Source of the DNA: JBEKZQ01 sp049509675
Lineage (GTDB): Bacteria; Planctomycetota; Planctomycetia; Pirellulales; Thermoguttaceae
Reading direction: 5' to 3'
Length of the DNA: 29,619 nt
Assembly: GCA_049509675.1 (NCBI GenBank)
Contig: JBEKZQ010000018.1
Coordinates: 1-29,619, forward strand
This document shows, piece after piece, positions 14,156 to 21,981 of the stretch (within the stretch, counting starts at the first letter, position 1; every line of letters starts with the position of its first letter). A program made the translations under genes and the position numbers. Below the pieces are notes generated by a model. It saw only the letters and a program-made list of their open reading frames with translations. It did no database searches and had not been told where the DNA came from.

Positions 14156-16114
14156 GTGACGGATATTCTCGACGAGCTTGAGCAACAGCTTACCGCGGCA
14201 GGCGTTGATCCGAATCGCTGGCTGCTGTCGCGCTGGTCGGCCCTGGTGCCGCAGATCAACGCTCTGGAGCCGCAGATGATGGCCCTGAGCGATACGCAGC
14301 TCCGCAAGCAGAGCCTCTCGGTGCGTTATCGGGCCAAGAGCGGCGTGCCGCTGGGCCGTTTGCTCGTGGAAGCCTATGCCTTGGTCCGCGAGGCGGGACG
14401 GCGGAAAGTGAACATGCGGCACTTCGACGTGCAGCTTCTGGGCGGGATCGCCATGTTCCACCGCTCGATCGTGGAGATGCAGACCGGCGAAGGCAAGACC
14501 CTGGCCGCCACGCTGCCGTTGTACCTGCACGCCCTGCTGGGCAAGGGCTGTCACCTGGCCACGGTGAACGACTACCTGGCCCGCCGCGACGCGGAGTGGA
14601 TGGGACCGATCTACGAGGCCCTGGGGCTGACGGTGGGCGTGGTCGAAACGCAGATGTCGCAGGGCGACCGCCGCAAGGCCTACGGCTGCGACATCACCTA
14701 CGGCACGGCCAAGGAGTTCGGATTCGATTTCCTTCGCGACCGCCTGCTCTTGCGGCGGATTGCCGAGGGGCAAGGCGACCTGTTGGGCGGCATGTTGGGC
14801 GAGGGGAAGGGCGGCGGCAATGAATCGGCCGTGCAGGGCCCGCCCTACTTCGCGCTGGTGGACGAGGCCGACAGCATCCTCATCGACGAGGCCCGAACGC
14901 CGCTGATCATCAGCGCCCTGCCGACCGAGGAACAGAAACTGGAGGTGGAGTGCTACAAGTGGAGCTCCTCGGTCGCGCACGAGTTCGTCGACGACGAGGA
15001 TTATGAATTCGACCACGAAAAGAAGTCGGTGGAGCTGACCCGCGAGGGCCGGCAGAAGTGCCGCCTCCTGGCCAAGCCGGCCACCTTGGACGAGGTCGGC
15101 ATGGTCAACATCTACCGCTACCTGGAGCAGGCGATCCTGGTCGACCGCGAGTACAAGCTGGACCGGCAATTCGTGATCCGCGACGGCGAGGTGGTGATCG
15201 TCGACGAGTTTACGGGCCGGCTGGCCGAGGGGCGCAAGTGGCGCGAGGGGATCCACCAGGCCGTGGAAGCCAAGGAGGACGTCGAGGTGACGGTGGCCAC
15301 CGGCCAGGCGGCGCGGATCACGGTGCAGGACTTCTTCCTCCGCTACGAGCGGCTGGCCGGCATGACCGGCACGGCCATGGATTCCGCGCGCGAGCTGCGG
15401 AAGATCTATCGCTGCCACGTGCTGCCCATCCCCACCAATAAGCCGGCGATCCGCCAACGGCTCAAGACCCAGGTTTTCGGCACGGCCGACAACAAGTGGG
15501 TGGCCGTGGTCGCGGAAGTGTGCCAGATGCACGCCGAAGGGCGGCCGGTGCTCATCGGCACCCGCTCGATCGACAAGTCGGAACAGCTTTCCCGATTGCT
15601 CCATGAGCGAGGGGTCGAGCATCAGGTGCTCAACGCCAACCATATCGCCGCCGAGGCCGACATCGTGGCCCAGGCCGGCCAGGCGAGCCGGGTGACCGTT
15701 TCCACCAACATGGCCGGCCGCGGCACCGACATCAAACTGGGCGACGGGATCGCGCAGAAGGGCGGGCTGCACGTGATCCTCACCGAAATGCACGACGCCA
15801 GCCGCATCGATCGCCAGTTGATCGGCCGTTGCGGCCGGCAAGGCGACCCGGGCACGTACCGGCAATACCTGTCGTTGGACGACGATTTGCTGCTGGCCGG
15901 GCTGGGACCCAAGAAGGCCGATCGGCTGGAAGAGTTGGGCGAGCGGGCCGCCGGTCCGTTCGATCACCTGGGCAGGAAATATCGCAAGGCGCAGAAGAAG
16001 GTCGAGCGCCGTCATTTCCGCCAGCGCCGCGCGCTGATGTATTTCGAGAAGGAACGCAAAAAGATGCAGCGGCAGATGGGCCAGGACCCCTATCTCGACA
16101 CGGCGGGAAACTGA
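14156..16114 (+). CDS. secA: Short SecA-like translocase ATPase
   Basis: This 652-residue protein shows the SecA DEAD motor: Walker A MQTGEGKT (108-115), LVDEADSILIDEARTPLIIS near 234-254, FTGRLAEGRKWREGIHQAVE, the second motor motif NMAGRGTDIKLGDG near 518, and RQLIGRCGRQGDPG near 554. SecA drives proteins through SecYEG. Canonical SecA is about 850-900 residues; this protein ends soon after the second motor domain, in a basic helix (RRHFRQRRALMYFEKERKK). It therefore lacks most of the helical wing region and the Cys-rich zinc tail. I recall short SecA paralogues in planctomycetes, so this may be a specialised accessory ATPase and not the housekeeping copy. The start is GTG 14156, with no strong Shine-Dalgarno. 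It converges on a small membrane-protein gene. Confidence 0.88.
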   Translation: MTDILDELEQQLTAAGVDPNRWLLSRWSALVPQINALEPQMMALSDTQLRKQSLSVRYRAKSGVPLGRLLVEAYALVREAGRRKVNMRHFDVQLLGGIAMFHRSIVEMQTGEGKTLAATLPLYLHALLGKGCHLATVNDYLARRDAEWMGPIYEALGLTVGVVETQMSQGDRRKAYGCDITYGTAKEFGFDFLRDRLLLRRIAEGQGDLLGGMLGEGKGGGNESAVQGPPYFALVDEADSILIDEARTPLIISALPTEEQKLEVECYKWSSSVAHEFVDDEDYEFDHEKKSVELTREGRQKCRLLAKPATLDEVGMVNIYRYLEQAILVDREYKLDRQFVIRDGEVVIVDEFTGRLAEGRKWREGIHQAVEAKEDVEVTVATGQAARITVQDFFLRYERLAGMTGTAMDSARELRKIYRCHVLPIPTNKPAIRQRLKTQVFGTADNKWVAVVAEVCQMHAEGRPVLIGTRSIDKSEQLSRLLHERGVEHQVLNANHIAAEADIVAQAGQASRVTVSTNMAGRGTDIKLGDGIAQKGGLHVILTEMHDASRIDRQLIGRCGRQGDPGTYRQYLSLDDDLLLAGLGPKKADRLEELGERAAGPFDHLGRKYRKAQKKVERRHFRQRRALMYFEKERKKMQRQMGQDPYLDTAGN

Positions 16115-16119
16115 GGACA

Positions 16120-16177
16120 GTTTTCAGTTTTCAGTTTTCAGTCTGATGGTTCGAGCCGCCTACTGAAAACTGAAAAC
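16120..16177. repeat. TTTTCAG/CTGAAAA inverted repeat between convergent genes
   Basis: Three TTTTCAG units at 16120-16142 face ACTGAAAACTGAAAAC at 16162-16177. This allows a perfect 16-bp stem with a 19-nt loop. The array begins 6 bp after the SecA-like stop and ends 12 bp before the stop of the convergent membrane-protein gene. It could work as a two-way terminator (inference). Confidence 0.88.
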
Positions 16178-16188
16178 CTCAAACTCTC

Positions 16189-16491
16189 TCACCGCTTACC
16201 GCCCAGTTTGGGCTTCATCAAGGCCGCCACGATCAGGGCCGGGATCACCAACAACAGAAGTTTAGGCCACTTGGCCACGATCAGCACCAGCGCCGGCACG
16301 ATCGCCCAAATCCAGCCGGGCATGCGCTCGAGATCGGGATAGGCCAGCCACAAGGCGGCCATTACCGCCCCCACCCGGCAGCACACCGCTTGGAACGATT
16401 GCTGCCAGCCTTCCCCCGGCAGCCACAGCCACGAGGAGAGCCCTATGGCGAGCAAGAGGATGGCGATGATTCCGATGGCGCGGCGTCGCAT
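16189..16491 (-). CDS. Small membrane protein of unknown function
   Basis: This 100-residue protein has three probable transmembrane segments: IGIIAILLLAIGLSSWLWL near 6-24, a stretch around CCRVGAVMAALWLAYP near 37-52, and a long hydrophobic part (IWAIVPALVLIVAKW, then LLLLVIPALIVAALM). The C-terminus is basic (KPKLGGKR), suggesting a cytoplasmic end. No family is recognised. The stop lies 74 bp from that of the SecA-like gene, across a shared hairpin. Convergent placement gives no evidence of a common operon. Confidence 0.75.
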   Translation of the reverse strand: MRRRAIGIIAILLLAIGLSSWLWLPGEGWQQSFQAVCCRVGAVMAALWLAYPDLERMPGWIWAIVPALVLIVAKWPKLLLLVIPALIVAALMKPKLGGKR

Positions 16492-16626
16492 GGGCGAGCT
16501 AAGGAGCCGTAAGAGGAAAAGTTGATCAATTATCGTAGGACGGCCCTGACAATCCGTCCCGCAAACCAGCCAGTTGGGTTCATGTTTGGTAATGTAACTG
16601 TGCCTTGAGATGCCGACAAGTACCTA

Positions 16627-16800
16627 CTACTCCACTGAAGGGGATTCGGCGGAGTCCTTGCGAGATCGCTTCCCTTCCTTGTTCGCCTGGCCGTTTTCCT
16701 TGGGCTCCTCTTCTTGACGGCCTTGATTGCGGAGCCGGTAACTGCGGCCGGTGATCGTGATAATCTCGGCATGGTGCAGGAAGCGGTGGCATGCGGTATG
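16627..16800 (-). pseudogene. istB: IS21-family istB ATPase remnant (C-terminal end only)
   Basis: On the minus strand, residues HRFLHHAEIITITGRSYRLR match the conserved C-terminal end of IstB, the helper ATPase of IS21 elements, where family members have a LLDRLLHHAH...I.G.SYRLR-like ending. A lysine/glutamate-rich tail follows to a stop at 16627. Nothing upstream matches the IstB AAA+ core, and no IstA is present, so this is a relic. It sits in the 469-bp gap 16492-16960, which otherwise shows no gene. Confidence 0.7.
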
Positions 16801-16949
16801 CTGACTACGTGCAGGTCGAGACGCCCGAATTGGGAAAATTCGCAGAACCACGGTTTGCTCGACGCCACCCTGCAGTTCATGAATAATCCGGGCTGGAGGA
16901 GGTACGTTGACGTACAAGAGTTTTCGGAGTGTTGGCACGAATTGTCTCC

Positions 16950-16959
16950 GGAGGTGATC
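16950..16959 (+). promoter_or_regulatory. Unusually complete Shine-Dalgarno sequence
   Basis: GGAGGTGATC is complementary to ten bases of the common 16S rRNA 3' end (GATCACCTCC). Six nucleotides separate the GGAGG core from ATG 16961. It is the strongest ribosome-binding site noticed in the window, although the gene behind it looks degraded. Confidence 0.85.
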
Positions 16960-16960
16960 C

Positions 16961-17587
16961 ATGATTCGATCGATTTTGCTTGCAGTGCTGGTGACCGGGG
17001 CGGCCTGTTGCCTGGCGGAAGATGTGAAGCCGAAGGTCCAGGGCTATGCCACCCAACGGGTCCGCGAACGAATGGATCGCGGCCTGGTGGCGGTGCGTAA
17101 GGAGGCCGGGCAAGTCTACCTGGGCTGGCGGCTGTTGGCCGACGATCCGGCCGACATCGCCTTCAACGTCTATCGCCGCAGCGGTCCGGCGGCCGTCAAG
17201 CTCAACGCCGAGGCGATCCGGCGGACGACCGATTTCGTCGATCGCTCGGCCTTTGCCGCCGCTACGACCTATTTCCTCCGCCCGCTGAGCAATGGCCGGG
17301 AAGGCCCCGCCACGGCCGACGTCGGCATCCAAGACGCGGACCATGCCGGCTGCGTGTCGATCCGCTTGCAGGGCGAGTATTGCTTCCAGAAGATCGGCAT
17401 CGGCGACCTGGACGGCGACGGGCGCTACGACTTTTCGTCGTACAATTATGCCTCCAGGAACCAGATGTGCGTGGCTTACCTGGACGGCAAGACGCCCTGC
17501 CTGATCGTCGAGCGCGGCACGTATCAGGACATCATCGTGGTGGCCTACGAGTACCACAACCGCCGGCTCCGTGAACTGTGGCGGTGA
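16961..17587 (+). pseudogene. Rhamnogalacturonan lyase (PL11) fragment with internal deletion
   Basis: This open frame of 208 residues has a signal peptide (MIRSILLAVLVTGAACCLA). The N-terminal part matches polysaccharide lyase family 11: RERMDRGLVAVRKEAGQVYL, GWRLLADDPADIAFNVYR, then IGIGDLDGDGRYDF. In the family that calcium-site motif is followed by more than 100 residues of propeller before RxxxMxVAYLDGKxPxLI. Here the two are joined almost directly (YNYASRNQMCVAYLDGKTPC), and the chain stops at RRLRELWR, where the family continues for about 300 residues. Family members are about 600 residues. The frame is therefore an internally deleted, 3'-truncated relic that happens to lack premature stops; activity on rhamnogalacturonan is unlikely. 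Confidence 0.85.
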
Positions 17588-17626
17588 GGGGCACAAGAGT
17601 CTCGTGAATCCCGGCGACGGAAGGCA

Positions 17627-18544
17627 ATGATGAGTTTGACGCCCGCGAAACACGGCATTATCTACGCGATCGCCGCCTACGGCTCCTGGGGTCTCATTCC
17701 TTTGTACTTCAAGGCGGTGGCCGGCGTGGCCCCGGTAGAAGTCCTGGCCCATCGGGCGCTGTGGTCCTTCGCCATATTGGCCGTCCTGGTTGCCTTCCTG
17801 GGGCGGTGGACGGAACTGGGGCGGGAACTGCGGAGCGGCAAGCTGCTGGTCATGCTGGGGTTGAGCACGCTGTTCATCGCCGCCAACTGGATGGTGTTCA
17901 TCTACGCGGTCATCAGCGGCCACGTGCTCCAGGCCAGCCTGGGCTACTTCATCAACCCGCTGGTCAACGTGCTCTTGGGCGTGGCGTTCCTCCGCGAGCG
18001 GTTGCGGCCCTACCAGACCTTGAGCATCATGCTGGCCTTGGTCGGCGTCCTGGTGCTGGCGGGATTTGTGGGCGAACTGCCCTGGATCGCCCTGATCCTG
18101 GCGCTGACGTTCGCCTTGTATGGCTTGATGCGGAAGATCATGCCCGTGGACGGGCTGGTGAGCTTGACGGTGGAGACGCTCGCCATGACGCCCGTCGCCC
18201 TGGCCTACCTCGGCTATCTGGGGGCGACGAGGCAGGGGGCGGGGAGCAGCCCTGGAACCCTGGCCCTATTGGCGCTCAGCGGCCCGGTGACCACGATACC
18301 GCTGCTGTTCTTCGGGGCCGCCGCCCGCCAGTTGCGGCTCTCGACGATGGGCATCCTCCAATACCTCTCGCCCACCCTCCAGTTCCTGCTGGCGGTCGTC
18401 GCTTTCCGGGAGCCGTTCTCGACGGCCCAGATCGCGAGCTTCGGGTGCATCTGGACGGCAATCGCCATCTATACGACCGACTCCTTCCGGGCGGTACGGC
18501 AGACCCGGCTGGCCTTGGTCGAGCCGTTCGGGGCCGACCCGTGA
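17627..18544 (+). CDS. rarD: RarD-like EamA family transporter
   Basis: This 305-residue inner-membrane protein has about ten hydrophobic helices in two EamA halves. RarD-type features are the N-terminal GIIYAIAAYGSWGLIPLYFK, EVLAHRALWS, NWMVFIYAVISGHVLQASLG and YFINPLVNVLLG. The second half has TTIPLLFFGAAARQLRLSTM and GILQYLSPTLQFLLAV. RarD proteins are drug/metabolite-superfamily exporters linked to chloramphenicol resistance in some bacteria; the substrate here is unknown. ATG 17627 and ATG 17630 are both possible starts; GGAAGG just upstream is better spaced for the second. Confidence 0.93.
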   Translation: MMSLTPAKHGIIYAIAAYGSWGLIPLYFKAVAGVAPVEVLAHRALWSFAILAVLVAFLGRWTELGRELRSGKLLVMLGLSTLFIAANWMVFIYAVISGHVLQASLGYFINPLVNVLLGVAFLRERLRPYQTLSIMLALVGVLVLAGFVGELPWIALILALTFALYGLMRKIMPVDGLVSLTVETLAMTPVALAYLGYLGATRQGAGSSPGTLALLALSGPVTTIPLLFFGAAARQLRLSTMGILQYLSPTLQFLLAVVAFREPFSTAQIASFGCIWTAIAIYTTDSFRAVRQTRLALVEPFGADP

Positions 18545-18887
18545 AAAGGCGGTTTTAGGCCGGGACATGACGAGCGACGGAAACGGCCTACTCGCCTGGC
18601 AGTCCGCTGCGTTTTCTTGCAGCCCCGCTGGCAGCCTCGGCGGGCGGGAGCGGCTCAGCGCCTCGCTGGCGCGCCGCAGCGATTGGACGACTTCCCGGCC
18701 GTCCTGGGCTTGGATCGCGCCATTGGGCGCGCTGTGCGCGTCGGAGTGGTCGGGCTCGGCAAGCCAACACTACTCCAGTGGATTGACTTCCCCGTGCCGC
18801 TCATTCATATTCATGGTTGCCGTTAGGCTGAGTTCCAAGAGGGACTGAATCTTGAACGACCAACAGCACTTAACCGGAGAAACGATC
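18545..18887. other. Intergenic region between rarD and the sulfatase
   Basis: No gene, clear repeat or terminator could be supported on either strand. Short open frames are GC-rich and match no family I recognise. The last 15 bases contain the sulfatase Shine-Dalgarno (CCGGAGAAA at 18873-18881), so the 5' leader of that gene lies here. Confidence 0.4.
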
Positions 18888-21560
18888 ATGCAAAGGGTTT
18901 CCCTGTTCTTCGCCTCGTTCGTGCTGGGACTTGGCCTGCTGGTGACTCCCGGCTGCGAAGATAAGTCGGCCGACAAGAAGCCCGGCGACAAGTCGAGCGC
19001 CGCCGCCAGTCCCATGCCGCCCGCGAAGGCGGCACCGAAGGACACTGCACCGGCCGTTGCTTCCACCGAAGCCACTGCGAAACCGGCGGCCACGGCAGTC
19101 GTTGCGGAACCCGCAGCCGCTCCCGCGATTTATGGTGAGCCGGGCTCGCCCAGCGCCACGACAACCATCAACGGGAAGCAGCTCCCGCCGCCCGACCCGG
19201 AGTTCGGTGGCGTAATCAAGGAGAACGCCGCACAGTCGAAACCCTGGTGGGCGCCGCGCGTGGTGCCGCCCACGGGTGCGCCCAACGTGCTCCTTATCAT
19301 GACCGACGACGTCGGCTTCGGCGCGCCGGGCACTTTCGGGGGCGTCGTCCCCACGCCAGCCTTGGATCGCATCGGCAAGGCGGGGCTCCGTTACACCTGC
19401 TTCCACTCCACGGCCCTCTGCTCGCCCACGCGCGCGGCCCTGATTACAGGCCGCAACCATCACTCGGTGGGCTTCGGCGTGGTCTCGGAGCAGTCCACGG
19501 GTTTCCCCGGCTATAACAGCATTATCCCGAAAGACTCGGCGACCATCGGCACAATTCTACGGGACAACGGTTACAGCACCTCGTGGTTCGGCAAGAATCA
19601 CAACACGCCGACCTACACCGCCAGCCAGGCCGGACCGTTCGACCAATGGCCGATCGGGATGGGATTCGAGTATTTCTACGGATTCATCGGCGGTGACGCG
19701 AGCCAGTGGCAACCAAATCTGTTCCGCAACACCACGCCCATCTATCCTTACGTTGGCAAGCCGGGGTGGAACCTTACTACGGGGATGGCCGACGATGCGA
19801 TCAATCGGCTCAACGAAATCAATCAGATTGATCCGAGCAAGCCGTTCTTCTGCTACTACGCCCCCGGCGGCACGCACGCGCCGCACCATGCAACACCGCA
19901 GTGGATCGAGAAGATCAACAGGATGCACCTGTTCGACAAAGGCTGGAACGCCCTGCGCGAGGAAATCTTCGCCAACCAGAAGCGGCTCGGCGTCATTCCG
20001 CAGGACGCGAAGCTGACTCCGTGGCCGAAGGACCTGCTGCCCGAGTGGGATTCGCTCAAGCCCGACGAAAAGAAGATGTTCATCCGGCAAGTTGAAGTCT
20101 ATGCTGCCTACCTGGCGTACACCGACCACGAGATCGGCCGTGTGATTCAAGCCGTTGAAGACATGGGCAAGCTCGACAACACCTTGATCATCTACATCAG
20201 CGGTGACAACGGTGCGAGCGCCGAAGGTACGTTGGTCGGCACACCGAACGAGGTCGCCATGTTCAACGGCGTTCAGGTTCCCGTGGAGGCCCAGTTGAAA
20301 ATGTTCTACGATGCCTGGGGCTCGGACAAGACCTACAACCACATGGCCGTTCCCTGGGCGTGGGCGTTCGACACGCCGTACAAGTGGACCAAGCAAATCG
20401 CCTCGCATTTCGGCGGGACCCGGCAGGGCATGTGCATCTCTTGGCCCGGACGCATCAAGGACCTCGGCGGCATGCGCCACCAGTTCCATCACGTCATCGA
20501 CATCGTTCCGACGATCCTCGAAGCCGCTGGAATCCGCGCGCCCGAAGAGGTCAATGGCATCAAGCAGAAACCCATCGAAGGCGTAAGCATGGCGTACACT
20601 TTCGACAAGGCGAACGCTGATAAGGCCACCACCCATAAGACGCAGTATTTCGAGATGATGGGCGTTCGCGGGATCTATCGCGAGGGGTGGTACGCCTGCA
20701 CCACGCCGATTCGCCCGGCGTGGGTGACAAGTGGTCCGTCTGTTCAAGATCCGGCCAACGCGTTCAAGTGGGAACTCTATGACCTAACGAAGGATTGGAC
20801 GCAGAACGACGACCTCGCCGCCGCCAACCCGGAGAAGCTGAAAGAATTGCAGGACTTGTTCTGGAAGGAAGCTCGCAAGTACGAAGTGCTGCCGTTGGAT
20901 GCCTCGGTGGCGACGCGCTTGGTGGCACCGCGACCCAACATCACGGCGGGCCGCTCCGAGTTCGTCTACACCCGGCCGATCACCGGCATCCCGCAGGGCG
21001 ACTCGCCGTTGCTGCTAAACACGTCCTACACCGTCACGGCGGACGTGGAGATTCCAGAGGGAGGCGCAGAGGGCATCCTGCTGACCTCTGGCGGCCGTTT
21101 CGGCGGCTACGGTTTCTACCTGCTCAAGGGCAAACCAGTCTTCCTTTGGAACCTGGTGGACTTGAAGCGGGTTCGCTGGGAAGCGCCGGAAGCCCTTACA
21201 CCCGGCAAGCATACAGTGGAGTTTGACTTCAAGTATGATGGTCTCGGCGCCGCCACGCTCGCTTTCAACAGCATGAGCGGCATCGGACGGGGCGGCACCG
21301 GCGTTCTCAAGGTGGACGGCAAGGAAGTCGCCAGCCAAGAGATGGAACGCACGCTGCCACTCATCATGCAGTGGGACGAGACCTTCGACATCGGCTCAGA
21401 TACCGGCACGCCCGTGGAAGACAAGGACTACCAGGTCCCGTTCGCTTTCACCGGCAAGCTCATCAAGCTGACGCTCAAGGTTGACCGTCCGAAACTGACG
21501 CCCGCTGACATCAAACTACTCGAACAAGAGGGCCAGCGGAATAACAAGGCAAGCGAGTAG
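18888..21560 (+). CDS. Sulfatase lipoprotein (arylsulfatase-like)
   Basis: This 890-residue protein hydrolyses sulfate esters, probably on polysaccharides. ATG 18888 follows GGAGA and starts a lipoprotein signal ending in TPGC (Cys23); an upstream TTG at 18852 is unlikely. An Ala/Pro/Lys linker (24-100) leads to the sulfatase domain: NVLLIMTDDVGFGAPG binds metal, and CSPTRAALITGR carries Cys178, normally converted to formylglycine by a maturase not present here. Metal ligands recur in YISGDNGAS. The 200-residue C-terminus (SPLLLNTSYTVTADVEIPEG, EGILLTSGGRFGGYGFYLL, HTVEFDFKYDG) looks like a beta-sandwich domain of large arylsulfatases. All visible active-site motifs are intact. Placement near a PL11 remnant fits a polysaccharide-use region. 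Confidence 0.93.
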   Translation: MQRVSLFFASFVLGLGLLVTPGCEDKSADKKPGDKSSAAASPMPPAKAAPKDTAPAVASTEATAKPAATAVVAEPAAAPAIYGEPGSPSATTTINGKQLPPPDPEFGGVIKENAAQSKPWWAPRVVPPTGAPNVLLIMTDDVGFGAPGTFGGVVPTPALDRIGKAGLRYTCFHSTALCSPTRAALITGRNHHSVGFGVVSEQSTGFPGYNSIIPKDSATIGTILRDNGYSTSWFGKNHNTPTYTASQAGPFDQWPIGMGFEYFYGFIGGDASQWQPNLFRNTTPIYPYVGKPGWNLTTGMADDAINRLNEINQIDPSKPFFCYYAPGGTHAPHHATPQWIEKINRMHLFDKGWNALREEIFANQKRLGVIPQDAKLTPWPKDLLPEWDSLKPDEKKMFIRQVEVYAAYLAYTDHEIGRVIQAVEDMGKLDNTLIIYISGDNGASAEGTLVGTPNEVAMFNGVQVPVEAQLKMFYDAWGSDKTYNHMAVPWAWAFDTPYKWTKQIASHFGGTRQGMCISWPGRIKDLGGMRHQFHHVIDIVPTILEAAGIRAPEEVNGIKQKPIEGVSMAYTFDKANADKATTHKTQYFEMMGVRGIYREGWYACTTPIRPAWVTSGPSVQDPANAFKWELYDLTKDWTQNDDLAAANPEKLKELQDLFWKEARKYEVLPLDASVATRLVAPRPNITAGRSEFVYTRPITGIPQGDSPLLLNTSYTVTADVEIPEGGAEGILLTSGGRFGGYGFYLLKGKPVFLWNLVDLKRVRWEAPEALTPGKHTVEFDFKYDGLGAATLAFNSMSGIGRGGTGVLKVDGKEVASQEMERTLPLIMQWDETFDIGSDTGTPVEDKDYQVPFAFTGKLIKLTLKVDRPKLTPADIKLLEQEGQRNNKASE

Positions 21561-21783
21561 CTTGCCATACAGACGCTTGGCGGGAAACCGATAACCCCGG
21601 CCTCTTTCCGAGGTTCTCCGTTCGGATGCAATCGCCAGAACGCAATTCCGTAACCGAATCAACCTCGGGCAAGTCCTCTTAATCTATCAAGAGGATGAAG
21701 TAATGGCCAGATCGCCGAAACCGTGCGAAGCGGCAAACTTGAACTGTCGGCCTTGTGGGTGTAAGATAGGCGCCGATGCCAGA
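21561..21783. other. Intergenic region after the sulfatase
   Basis: No gene is supported. The part directly after the stop contains small complementary stretches (CCTCGGG, AAGAGGATGAA) but no convincing terminator. It leads into the reverse copy of the GTGCCAC element. Confidence 0.35.
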
Positions 21784-21915
21784 GGGCTGTCCATTTCGAC
21801 ATTACCGGTTGGGTGCCACGACCAACCTCCGGTCGGTGCCCGGCTTGCCCAGCAGTGCTGGAAACACGGTTGGACAAGCCAACCGTGGCACCCGTAAACT
21901 CACGTTGGACAGACC
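21784..21915 (-). repeat. GTGCCAC twin-hairpin element, full copy 3 (reverse)
   Basis: The ends are GGGCTGTCCA (21784-21793) and TGGACAGACC (21906-21915). In reverse orientation the sequence follows copy 1 (10347-10460) almost base for base over both flanks and the CACGGTTGG hairpin. One arm of the second hairpin is replaced by a segment with its own small stem (CGACC...GGTCG). It ends 66 bp before the oxidoreductase start. Confidence 0.92.
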
Positions 21916-21981
21916 ACTAGAGGGCTCGCGAACTGATACGTGCCAAGTCCATACCGCCCACCTCAAGTCGGAAGCCAGGCC

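Noticed and set aside
14084..16015. Very long open frame on the minus strand opposite the SecA-like gene
   Set aside because: Its translation is rich in His, Gln, Leu, Arg and Val with no family motif, as expected from a GC-rich antisense frame. The plus strand has unmistakable SecA motifs.
18588..18770. Short minus-strand frame in the rarD-sulfatase gap
   Set aside because: It is an arginine/alanine-rich composition artefact with no recognisable motif.
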